Source: an uncultured Candidatus Poseidoniales archaeon (lineage in GTDB: Archaea; Thermoplasmatota; Poseidoniia; Poseidoniales; Poseidoniaceae). Taken from it: DNA of 35,412 bases. A program made the position numbers and the translations under genes. Below the pieces are notes generated by a model. It was not told the origin of the DNA, searched no databases, and was given only the letters and a program-made list of their open reading frames with translations. Below, one piece after another: positions 26,501 to 33,882 of the stretch; positions within the stretch are counted from its first letter, which is position 1; every line of letters begins with the position of its first letter. The stretch covers positions 1 through 35,412 of the forward strand of contig CAJJCM010000070.1 in the NCBI GenBank assembly GCA_905182635.1, read 5' to 3'.

Positions 26501-26749
26501 TCACTCCGTGGAAAGTTGGGAAATTTTTTGAGCAAGGTCGTAATCTTTCTGAGTCACAGCCTCGGCAGAATGTGTATAGAGTTCGACAACGACATAGCCC
26601 CAACCAAAATGAAGTTCGGGATGATGATTTTCCTGTTCGGAGAGAATAGCTATTGTATCGATGAATTGTTTTGCGAGTGCAAAGTCTTCAAATTCATATT
26701 CAGCCATTAAGCGTCCATCGATGAGTTCCCAGCCATCTGGGGTTTTCAT
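26501..26749 (-). CDS. Pterin-4a-carbinolamine dehydratase
   Basis: Dehydrates 4a-hydroxytetrahydrobiopterin-type pterins during cofactor recycling. The 82-residue product has the family core ENHHPELHFGWGYVVVELYTHSAEAVTQKDYDLA, including the catalytic HHP and the later THS histidine. The family pattern is [E]NHHPE...THxxxGLTxxD. It is slightly shorter than the usual 95-105 residues at the N-terminus. It lies four bases downstream of the Sm-like gene and one base upstream of the ferredoxin gene. In archaea without aromatic amino acid hydroxylases, members have been proposed to serve molybdopterin or folate-related reactions; no hydroxylase gene is in this window. Confidence 0.93.
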   Translation of the reverse strand: MKTPDGWELIDGRLMAEYEFEDFALAKQFIDTIAILSEQENHHPELHFGWGYVVVELYTHSAEAVTQKDYDLAQKISQLSTE

Positions 26750-26753
26750 TCAA

Positions 26754-27200
26754 TCATCCCCAAAGATGAGCGTCATCGCTACCTTCGCTCTCTTTCTCCA
26801 CTTTTTCATGGAGTTTTGAACGTCGCTTCATATCTGCACGTTCGAAGGCAAGGAGGCCCTTGTCATCGATGTATGCTGGGCGAGTGTGTGCAATCAAAAC
26901 TATCTGTGCAATGATGTCTCGTGCAACATAATGGATTCGACCCTCTTGTGTTAATAATTCAATGCTGGATTTGCCAGAGGAGAGAAGTCGGCCACGGAGC
27001 CATGTTTCATCATCGGAAATAATCGAGCGTGAATCGACAAGAATTTCTACGAAATCATCACGGCGTAGGCCATGTCGCCGTTTTAACAAATCACCGTTGT
27101 AGACATCGACAAATCCTGAAATATCCGGTGAACCCATGTCTTTCCAAAGTGGTGTAGCCCAATCGGGTAGTTCGACTCCCTGCTTCTTTTTGCTCGCCAT
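26754..27200 (-). CDS. Possible Sm/LSM-like fold protein of unknown function
   Basis: The product from ATG 27200 has 148 residues. Residues about 47-104 (starting RDDFVEILVDSR and ending DIIAQIVLIAHTRP) alternate short hydrophobic strands and turns. They contain a GRLLSSGKSSIELLTQEG stretch that resembles an Sm-like beta barrel. The basic, helical C-terminus (DMKRRSKLHEKVEKESEG) would be exposed. No catalytic motif is visible. The open frame to 27260 includes extra residues without family-like character. It is the first gene of the operon with the pterin dehydratase and ferredoxin genes. The Sm-like assignment is a weak inference. Confidence 0.65.
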   Translation of the reverse strand: MASKKKQGVELPDWATPLWKDMGSPDISGFVDVYNGDLLKRRHGLRRDDFVEILVDSRSIISDDETWLRGRLLSSGKSSIELLTQEGRIHYVARDIIAQIVLIAHTRPAYIDDKGLLAFERADMKRRSKLHEKVEKESEGSDDAHLWG

Positions 27201-27326
27201 GTACCGTTCACAAGGCGAGGCTACTTGAACCTCGCTCTTTGAATCACATGAAACCAACATAGCCCCTCATCCCCAACGGATGTCTTCATCAAGGATGGGC
27301 CGCCGGCTAAGAACGAGGAGAAGGGT

Positions 27327-28442
27327 ATGAAAGTCTCATGGCGTAAACTTCCCACCGTTTTACTCGAAGAAGAAGTTCTCGACAAAGCCTTCTCCAGATC
27401 GAAGAAAGCAGCAGACCGTGTCGATGACCCTGACCGAGTATTCCGAGTCCGCAAACAGATGAATCGAATGGTTCAAACTGCTGCTGATGTCATTTCAACT
27501 ACTTTTCTCGATACGGTCAATACATGGCCCTCCCTCGACCAGTCGCCTCAATTCGATGTTTCAATGATCGATGCATGTGTTGGTTGTGATGATTATCGGC
27601 ACCATCTCTCAATGCTCCAATGGGGCGGAAAACAAGTACTCAATATCGCTGGACAAAACAGCAAAAAGATTGTTCGAACCGGGCGCACTGAATTGATGCA
27701 TGATGCTCGGAGAGAAGCCTACGGGCGCATTTGCTCCATCTTGCGTCGTGTCGGTCCGTCTTTGACTTGGCTAAGTGAATCAAGAGAGGTACTCAAGCGA
27801 CTTCCGACCGTTGACCAACTCCTCCCTTGTATCGTGGTATGTGGTGCACCGAATGTAGGGAAGTCCGCCTTCATTTCTGCTTTGAGTTCTGGAAATATGG
27901 AAGTCAATCACTATCCATTTACCACCCGGCAAATTCACGTTGGGCATTTTGTCCATCGGCGTTTACAATTCCAGTTAGTCGACACCCCTGGTCTTTTGGA
28001 CCGGCCTCTTGAAAAGCGTAATGACATTGAATTGCAAGCGATTGCTGCGTTGGAGAACATTGGTTCATTGGTGCTTTTCCTCATGGATGAGAGTGAAATC
28101 TGTGGAACTCCGATTGAAGAACAACAGCATCTGCTCGAGGATGTTCAAAAGTTGCTCCCCGGGACTGATTTGATGATCGTCACCTCAAAAGCCGACCTCT
28201 TGAAGCCACTTCCCGAAAATTGGGATGAAGTTGTAGCTGCAGAGAAAGAGTGGCGCGATGAAGGCTCAGAAGGAGAGCCTGAATTACCATTACTCTATGA
28301 CCTCAAAGGACGAGTTACGATGTCGGCAACAGAATTCATTGGCATGGACTCAATGCGATTAGAAATTGTTCGCCGAGTTAAAAATGCGCGACCAGTGGAC
28401 CCAATGGCATTGCCAGAGGGTTGGTATCGTCGAGACCAGTAA
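27327..28442 (+). CDS. NOG1-like GTPase
   Basis: OBG/NOG1-class GTPase, expected to act in large ribosomal subunit assembly. The 371-residue product has a NOG1-type N-terminal helical domain (residues 1-160). The G domain follows: G1 CGAPNVGKSAF (172-182), a YPFTTRQIHVG switch, G3 VDTPGLLDRP (218-227) and G4-like TSKADLL (286-292). The G4 is SKAD rather than the canonical NKxD. Its C-terminus ends soon after the G domain, as usual for archaeal NOG1. The upstream sequence GAGGAGAAGGG supports ATG 27327. The stop abuts the stop of argS on the other strand (TAATCA at 28440-28445). Confidence 0.92.
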   Translation: MKVSWRKLPTVLLEEEVLDKAFSRSKKAADRVDDPDRVFRVRKQMNRMVQTAADVISTTFLDTVNTWPSLDQSPQFDVSMIDACVGCDDYRHHLSMLQWGGKQVLNIAGQNSKKIVRTGRTELMHDARREAYGRICSILRRVGPSLTWLSESREVLKRLPTVDQLLPCIVVCGAPNVGKSAFISALSSGNMEVNHYPFTTRQIHVGHFVHRRLQFQLVDTPGLLDRPLEKRNDIELQAIAALENIGSLVLFLMDESEICGTPIEEQQHLLEDVQKLLPGTDLMIVTSKADLLKPLPENWDEVVAAEKEWRDEGSEGEPELPLLYDLKGRVTMSATEFIGMDSMRLEIVRRVKNARPVDPMALPEGWYRRDQ

Positions 28443-30224
28443 TCACATTTGTTCGATCGGAACAATGCCCAAACCTTCCATACTTGTTCGCATGAGGTTT
28501 CGTGCAATATCTGATATTTGTAAGTTGAATACATTGAGTTCTCCATCTTTGAGAATCATACAATCCCGATAGAAACTGTTGAACGACGTGGCCAATTGCA
28601 GCAGTTGATTGGCAAAGAGATGTGGTTTTCGGTCATTGACTGCCTTTGCTAAGATGTCTGAATGTACGCAAATGGTTCGCAGCAATTCAACCATACCTTT
28701 TGGCATCTGTGTTGGAATCGGAATCTCCTTGTTTGAGAGATTTGCTTCGACATCAATGCCGGCTTTCTCACACTTTCTCACTATAGAACATGCTCTTGCA
28801 TGACTATACATGACGAAGGGTGCCGAGCCACCTTCAAAGGCTAATGCTTCTTCCCAGCGGAAGGTAAACCCTTTGTCTGGACTTACTTTAATGATGTTAA
28901 AACGCACAGCCGAGGTACCTGCTGCCTCTGATATGGAGGTGACCAGTTCTTCCGAATAGTCTGGATGGTGTTCACGAACAACGGCTGCTGCTTGAGCTTG
29001 TGCCTCTTCAAGTAAATCATCCATGTAGACTACGTTGCCCTTACGAGTTGACATTTTTCCTTCTGGTAATTTGATGAAAGAATAAAACAGTACTTCCGGT
29101 GTTTTTTGTCCCAATTCAGTTAAGGTCATACCGACTTGCTTTGCCTGTAATTTATGGTCTTCTCCAAGCACATTGATCAGTTGGTCGCATTGATTCCATT
29201 TCCAAATGTGGTAGGCAATGTCTCTGGTGGCATACAGAGAAGAACCATCGCCTCGGCGGAAGAAGAACTCCGTTTTACCTTTCAAACCCCTTGCACCGAG
29301 GTCCAAATATTCAGCACCGTTGTCCGCCACACCGTGAATCTCAAAAGTTCTGAATTTCTCCATGAGTTTTGCGACATCACCATTGGTGACAAACATCGAC
29401 TCCTTGGTAAACGTGTCAAATGAGATGCCAAGTCGTTCTAAGGTTGAAAGCATACCGTCCAACACCGGTTGATATGCATCTTGAAACGATTGCAAGACCG
29501 CTGCGTCACCGTGTTCGCTGGCGTGAACCATTCTTCCAATCTCAACTTCAATTTCGTCTTTATCAGAACGTTCTTGTCGAATCGATTGAGCAGCCTGATA
29601 CCAGCGAACTCGTTCATGGTCGGCTTTTCCTTGCCACTTTGGATTAACTGCATCTCTTTGCTCAAGTGTTTCCTCGACTTCTTCAACCGAGAGGTTGGCC
29701 AATGCCCAGGCCAACACGCCAACTTGCTTTCCCATGTCATCGACGTAGTATTCAGCACGAACATTATTGCCGTGAAGACGATGCAAACGAACCAATGAGT
29801 CGCCTAAGATGGCGTTTCGTGCACGACCTACATGGAACGGGCCGTTTGGATTGGCTGAAGTATGCTCAATGAGAATCTGTTGTTCCTTGACCGGTTTCTT
29901 GCCATATGCATCACCAATTCGAATTCCATTCATCATGACGTGAGTGGCAAGCCATTGTGGATTTGCCTTGAAATTGAGATATCCTGCAACAGCATTGACT
30001 TCTCCAAGAGCAGGGTTGCTTGGCATTGTTTCCGCAAGTTGTTCTGCGATTTCAATTGGGGATTTGCCAAGTTCTTTGGCAAACGAAAAACACGGCAGAG
30101 AGAGGTCGCCTTGGTCATGTTCTCTCGAACGGACCAACATACTTCGCCAATGCGGTGATGTGACTCCAATGCCTTCCAGTACAGTTTCGAGAAGTGGTTC
30201 AAGGACGGTTCTGAGTATTTCCAT
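28443..30224 (-). CDS. argS: Arginyl-tRNA synthetase
   Basis: Class Ia synthetase that charges tRNA-Arg. The 593-residue protein has an N-terminal Add1-like domain, then HTSANPNGPFHVGRARNAILGDSL with the HIGH-type signature. The catalytic core includes EYYVDDMGKQVGVL, ATRDIAYHIWK and the KMSKS-type GKMSTRKGN. A DALR-type anticodon-binding domain spans about 465-593 (MYSHARACSIVRK, NQLLQLATSFNSFYRDCMIL, ARNLMRTSMEGLGI). Length is normal. The ATG lies 10 bases after the aRF1 stop on the same strand, so argS is the downstream gene of an aRF1-argS unit. Confidence 0.97.
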   Translation of the reverse strand: MEILRTVLEPLLETVLEGIGVTSPHWRSMLVRSREHDQGDLSLPCFSFAKELGKSPIEIAEQLAETMPSNPALGEVNAVAGYLNFKANPQWLATHVMMNGIRIGDAYGKKPVKEQQILIEHTSANPNGPFHVGRARNAILGDSLVRLHRLHGNNVRAEYYVDDMGKQVGVLAWALANLSVEEVEETLEQRDAVNPKWQGKADHERVRWYQAAQSIRQERSDKDEIEVEIGRMVHASEHGDAAVLQSFQDAYQPVLDGMLSTLERLGISFDTFTKESMFVTNGDVAKLMEKFRTFEIHGVADNGAEYLDLGARGLKGKTEFFFRRGDGSSLYATRDIAYHIWKWNQCDQLINVLGEDHKLQAKQVGMTLTELGQKTPEVLFYSFIKLPEGKMSTRKGNVVYMDDLLEEAQAQAAAVVREHHPDYSEELVTSISEAAGTSAVRFNIIKVSPDKGFTFRWEEALAFEGGSAPFVMYSHARACSIVRKCEKAGIDVEANLSNKEIPIPTQMPKGMVELLRTICVHSDILAKAVNDRKPHLFANQLLQLATSFNSFYRDCMILKDGELNVFNLQISDIARNLMRTSMEGLGIVPIEQM

Positions 30225-30234
30225 TGAAAACGCC

Positions 30235-31497
30235 TCACATCATGGGATAGCGGCAAATGCCAGCAAGCCCTCCGAATCCAAGAAACAATTGAGAACCTTC
30301 CTCTGTATCTACTGATATATAGACGATTTCAGTATTGCTTTTTGCTGCTAATACTGTCAACTCATCAATTAATGAAACGCTGTTCAATTCCTTTGCTCCG
30401 TCGCCTGATGCCTCGCATGATGGACAATCTGGTAAAGCATCCATTCGACCGACGCTTGCTGTCCATTCATGATTGCATGAACCACAGAGCAAAGTAATCG
30501 AGTTCTTTCGCAAACCTTCAGAGATCAATAACCGGCCTACAGCACCTTGTTCAAGTGCTGCACGAATCATTTTCTCACCATAGGTTGCTTTTGGTGCTGG
30601 TTTGACTAATTCACTCAGGAAGGCATTCATCACTTGACGCTCAGCATCCAGTTCAATTTCGCCCATCATTGCTCCAGCGTTCTCGACCAGTTCTCGAACT
30701 CCGCTGTCGTTTGAATAGCCGACGTCAAAGGTAGTCTTGGCAATCTTCTTGACGATTTCGTGGTGGAAATAGTCATTCTTGACAACGAAATCCTTCGTAG
30801 CACCAGGTCCTCCAACGATAATTGCTTGAATATTTTCTAAATTCGGCAACCAGTATGAGGAGGCATGTTCGGATGCTCTTTTGAAGAAATTATGAGCCGC
30901 TTCTTCGATCAACCGTTCGAAACGCTGGGCGGATTGACCACCTTGGCGGTGCTTGCCCATAATATTGGAGACCAAGTGTTCTTGGACGTGGATTCTCTTT
31001 CCCGATGCAATGCCAAACGCCGCTTCCGAACGGTCAATGACAAACAAACCGTATGACTTCTTGTCAACCAGCATGTCTTCTAATTGAGTTAACTCAAATA
31101 CCGAATCACAACGATATCGGAACGAAATTAACGGTTGTGGGGGTTCTTCGACGACAACGTTGACCATTCTATTCTTGTTGTTACCGATAATGATTGACCC
31201 AACAAAGAGCGCAATACCATGCTCTCCAGCATTTTTGTATTTGGAAAGTGTTGAAAGTGCAGATTCAATAGCGGCTTGAACATTTTTCCGTGTACCTTTG
31301 GATTTGATGTTGGCAGCCTGTCCGTGTTCGTTTTGAAGCAGGGAACGTGCATCAGAGACTTGACGCTCTGGAGGGATGATGATGGTGACCAATTCTGTGC
31401 CAAACCCTTTCATTTCTCTCAAATCTTCGAGAGCAATCTTGAGACGAAGTCGTCGCGTTGCGAGAACTGCATCATCGGACATAGGAGTTGGCCTCAT
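30235..31497 (-). CDS. prf1: Peptide chain release factor aRF1
   Basis: Recognises all three stop codons and triggers peptide release. The 420-residue product has NIKS at 63-66 and YRCDSVF at 128-134 (the YxCxxxF motif) in domain 1. The hydrolysis-triggering GGQ is at 186-188 (GKHRQGGQSAQRF) in domain 2. Domain 3 carries a CxxC...CxxC zinc-ribbon element (CGSC...CPSC) near residues 350-385. An in-frame ATG at 31482 is an alternative start. It is the upstream gene of the aRF1-argS unit and divergent from pyrH. Confidence 0.97.
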   Translation of the reverse strand: MRPTPMSDDAVLATRRLRLKIALEDLREMKGFGTELVTIIIPPERQVSDARSLLQNEHGQAANIKSKGTRKNVQAAIESALSTLSKYKNAGEHGIALFVGSIIIGNNKNRMVNVVVEEPPQPLISFRYRCDSVFELTQLEDMLVDKKSYGLFVIDRSEAAFGIASGKRIHVQEHLVSNIMGKHRQGGQSAQRFERLIEEAAHNFFKRASEHASSYWLPNLENIQAIIVGGPGATKDFVVKNDYFHHEIVKKIAKTTFDVGYSNDSGVRELVENAGAMMGEIELDAERQVMNAFLSELVKPAPKATYGEKMIRAALEQGAVGRLLISEGLRKNSITLLCGSCNHEWTASVGRMDALPDCPSCEASGDGAKELNSVSLIDELTVLAAKSNTEIVYISVDTEEGSQLFLGFGGLAGICRYPMM

Positions 31498-31634
31498 TTC
31501 GATGGCATGGTTGAGGGGTCTTCAACTCTCTTATGTTGTCCAATCGTTTCATTTGAGGTTTCAAGTACCTTGATGGCCACTCCTTTGCCATTCGGGGGGA
31601 TAGTCTCAAAGTATGGACGCGTAAGGAGGGTTTG
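31498..31634. promoter_or_regulatory. Divergent intergenic region aRF1 / pyrH
   Basis: About 137 bases separate the two divergent genes. It ends in a perfect Shine-Dalgarno, AAGGAGGG (31623-31630), four bases before the pyrH ATG at 31635. A GTTGAGGGGTCTTCAAC imperfect inverted repeat lies at about 31512-31528; I see no clear TATA box. Confidence 0.55.
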
Positions 31635-32336
31635 ATGACCCGTCGTCAAGTCGTTGCTTTGGGAGGTAGCCTCCTTCGCCCTGAAGAGTCAGAGCAACGT
31701 ACCGCATGGTTTGGACAAATCCGACAACTTGCCGTTCACATTGAAGGCAATGGCCGCCATCTGGGAATTGTTGTCGGTGGCGGGCTTCCAGCCCGTGAAG
31801 GAATTGAACTTGCAAAAACCATGGTGAGTGACAGTCACCGATTAGATGAAGTCGGAATTGCCGCAACGCGCCTCAACGCCACCATCATTCAACAGATCCT
31901 CCTCGACATCGGAATCGATGTCGCTCCTGTGATTCCGAGCACTACAGAACAAGCAGCAGCACTCCTTGAACAGCACCACTTGGTCATCATGGGTGGAACA
32001 ACTCCCGGCCACACCACCGATGCTGTGGCAGTCGCCTTTGCCCGTGATGCTGGTGCAGGCCACTGCATTATCGCAACAAACGTGAGCCATGTCTTTGACA
32101 AAGACCCTCGTGAACATGAAGACGCAGAGTCGTTTAGTTCGATGTCATATGACCAATTAGCAGCGATTACTGGACTTGAGGCGTTAGCTCCAGGCGCTTC
32201 GGCAGTTATTGACCCGATTGCGGTTGGTTGGGCCAAAAAGGCAGCCATTACACTTGCAGTTCTTGACGGTCGCAACATGCTACTTTTAGAACAAGCATTG
32301 GACGGAAAACCGTTCGAAGGAACATTAATTCAATGA
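31635..32336 (+). CDS. pyrH: UMP kinase, archaeal type
   Basis: Phosphorylates UMP to UDP in pyrimidine synthesis. The product (233 residues from ATG 31635) is an amino acid kinase-fold protein of the archaeal PyrH type. It has VVALGGSLLRPE at the start, GIVVGGGLPAREGIE, and the diagnostic LDEVGIAATRLNATIIQQIL helix. VIMGGTTPGHTTDAVAV follows, then the TNVSHVFDKDPR segment near the nucleotide site and a C-terminal ALDGKPFEGTLI. The AAGGAGGG Shine-Dalgarno supports ATG 31635 over the TTG at 31632. Together with carAB in the window it supplies pyrimidine nucleotides. Confidence 0.96.
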   Translation: MTRRQVVALGGSLLRPEESEQRTAWFGQIRQLAVHIEGNGRHLGIVVGGGLPAREGIELAKTMVSDSHRLDEVGIAATRLNATIIQQILLDIGIDVAPVIPSTTEQAAALLEQHHLVIMGGTTPGHTTDAVAVAFARDAGAGHCIIATNVSHVFDKDPREHEDAESFSSMSYDQLAAITGLEALAPGASAVIDPIAVGWAKKAAITLAVLDGRNMLLLEQALDGKPFEGTLIQ

Positions 32337-32345
32337 GGTGAAACT

Positions 32346-32624
32346 ATGGTTGATGCAAATAAAGTGAAAGAAAATATCGCAAAAATAACGAACAAAGCAC
32401 GCAGTTCACTTTCTTCAGGTAAAGTTCAGCCGCACAAGCATTGTAGGGTGTGCTTTACTCCGATTCAGATGTCTTCAGAACCTCGTGTTTGTAAGGACCA
32501 AGCTTGTATTGACAAAAATTCACGTGATGACCGTAATCAAAAGCAAATGCGAATTTGGATGTTTGTCTTCCTTGGGTTATTCGCCTTCAGTTTTGTTGGG
32601 CCAATCGTTCTTCGTTCAATTTGA
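32346..32624 (+). CDS. Small zinc-ribbon protein with C-terminal membrane helix (DUF2116-like)
   Basis: The 92-residue product has a basic N-terminus, then a zinc knuckle with four cysteines (Cys33 and Cys36 in HKHCRVCFTPI, Cys49 and Cys54 in RVCKDQACID) resembling the DUF2116 family. A single C-terminal transmembrane helix follows (about 69-90). It looks tail-anchored with the zinc ribbon in the cytosol. Its role is unknown. GAGGTGA lies just upstream of the ATG, 9 bases after the pyrH stop, so it is probably cotranscribed with pyrH. The last nine bases overlap the 3' end of the convergent gene. Confidence 0.8.
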   Translation: MVDANKVKENIAKITNKARSSLSSGKVQPHKHCRVCFTPIQMSSEPRVCKDQACIDKNSRDDRNQKQMRIWMFVFLGLFAFSFVGPIVLRSI

Positions 32625-33143
32625 ATCGAGAGCAACCTGCTTTTCAAATTCCTCAAGCATCTCTTGAGGTTCATTCTCGCCGAGTGTATCAACCTGAGAT
32701 ATCGCTTTCATTTTGTCCCCAAGTTTGAACAATTCACTGAATGCTTCATCGATGTCCTTTGCTTGCTTTAAGAATCGAACCGGCGGCCATCCACAATCGA
32801 TAATACCCGGTTCAAGTGTACTTTCTTCAACCCAAGCAGCACAAGCATTACCGTGGCATAACGCTGAGAAGTTCTCTAGGTCCATCCAGAATGTTCGCCG
32901 GCCACAAACGGGACAATCTTTGCATTCCATGGTTGAGAGCACATTGACGCCATCTTCACCGATGACATCGATATCCCATACAACTACGGTCGAAGAGATG
33001 AGTAACATTTGGTCACTCTTTTTGAGAAAGGTTCGCAAGACTTGCCAAGCAGTTTCTTCACTTGAAAAGCAACCGAGTGCCAATGAATTGCCGCCTTCTT
33101 CTACCACTGAAGCAACATAGACACGCTGGACGTCATCGGCCAT
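32616..33143 (-). CDS. Zinc-ribbon protein of unknown function
   Basis: The 175-residue protein begins with a beta-rich segment (RVYVASVVEEGGNSLALGCF, then a VVVWDIDVIGEDGV segment). A C4 zinc-binding element follows (Cys77, Cys80, Cys96, Cys101, CPVCGRRTFW...ALCHGNAC). The C-terminus is acidic and helical. No family is recognised. It is the last gene of a co-directional run (M28 peptidase, parvulin, FolB, this protein), 36 bases after folB. It overlaps the small zinc-ribbon gene on the other strand by nine bases. Confidence 0.75.
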   Translation of the reverse strand: MADDVQRVYVASVVEEGGNSLALGCFSSEETAWQVLRTFLKKSDQMLLISSTVVVWDIDVIGEDGVNVLSTMECKDCPVCGRRTFWMDLENFSALCHGNACAAWVEESTLEPGIIDCGWPPVRFLKQAKDIDEAFSELFKLGDKMKAISQVDTLGENEPQEMLEEFEKQVALDSN

Positions 33144-33179
33144 AGTGCGTCGTGGTTGTTGTTGGGTTTCAAGCCTCGC

Positions 33180-33542
33180 TCAGTTTCGAGCCCATTCAAG
33201 TTCAACAACGGCCAAACCACCAGGATGCGGAAGGGGTGCCTCTGGCTTTTCGATTCGGACATGTAAAGTTTGAACATGAGAATTTTGACAGAGTTCATCA
33301 ACGATTTTTTGAGCCATCGTTTCCATTAAAAGAATTGGTTTGTTCGATTGTAGCATCACTTTGTCGATGGCAATTTGGATATCTGCATAGTTCAACGTCT
33401 GGTCGAGTTTTTCTTCAATCTGTGGATTCCTAAGCGTTGCCCAAACGCTCAATACAAACGGCTGGTCATGTTCGTGCTCATGCGGGTAATAGCCATGTTT
33501 AGCCATGATGGTATAGGCTTCTAAAGCAACACGAATGGTCAT
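33180..33542 (-). CDS. folB: Dihydroneopterin aldolase
   Basis: Converts 7,8-dihydroneopterin to 6-hydroxymethyldihydropterin and glycolaldehyde, two steps ahead of FolP. The 120-residue product has the FolB layout: IMAKHGYYPHEHEHDQPFVLSVWA at the N-terminus, LDQTLNYADIQIAIDKVM in the middle, ETMAQKIVDEL, and the conserved VRIEKPEAPLPHPGGLAVVEL near the end. This is the bacterial-type enzyme rather than the unrelated archaeal MptD. AGGTGAT precedes the ATG. It lies eight bases downstream of the parvulin gene and is probably cotranscribed with it. Confidence 0.93.
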   Translation of the reverse strand: MTIRVALEAYTIMAKHGYYPHEHEHDQPFVLSVWATLRNPQIEEKLDQTLNYADIQIAIDKVMLQSNKPILLMETMAQKIVDELCQNSHVQTLHVRIEKPEAPLPHPGGLAVVELEWARN

Positions 33543-33550
33543 ATTATCAC

Positions 33551-33838
33551 CTATTGGTCACGTTCATGGACCCATATCAAATGGTAGCCGAATTGAGTTT
33601 TAATTGGTTCAGACACCGAAGCAACGGGTAGCGTCCAGACCGCTTCTTCGAATTCACGAACCATCTGGCCTTTGCGGAACCAACCGAGGTCTCCGCCTTT
33701 TTGACTTGAAGGGCAGGTGCTTTTTTTCCGAGCAAGTTTTTGGAAATCTTTCAATTTTTCAACCTTCTCTTTGATTTGAACAGCCTCTGACTTTGAAGTC
33801 ACAAGGATGTGTGAAGCCCAAGCACTCGGTGCGACCAT
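33551..33838 (-). CDS. Parvulin-type peptidyl-prolyl isomerase
   Basis: Small stand-alone parvulin of 95 residues, close to the minimal PpiC domain. Visible family elements are ASHILVTSKSEAVQIKEKV, FQKLARKKSTCPSSQKGGDLGWFRKGQMVREFEEAV, and TQFGYHLIWVHERD. The active-site His (SHILV), Cys (STCPSS) and C-terminal His (GYHLI) are all in place. No signal peptide is present, so it acts in the cytosol. Its neighbours are a secreted or membrane M28 peptidase upstream and folB downstream. Confidence 0.95.
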   Translation of the reverse strand: MVAPSAWASHILVTSKSEAVQIKEKVEKLKDFQKLARKKSTCPSSQKGGDLGWFRKGQMVREFEEAVWTLPVASVSEPIKTQFGYHLIWVHERDQ

Positions 33839-33882
33839 GGCATGGCTAAGGCATGAACGCTTTGAAACCCTCGATGAGAGTT

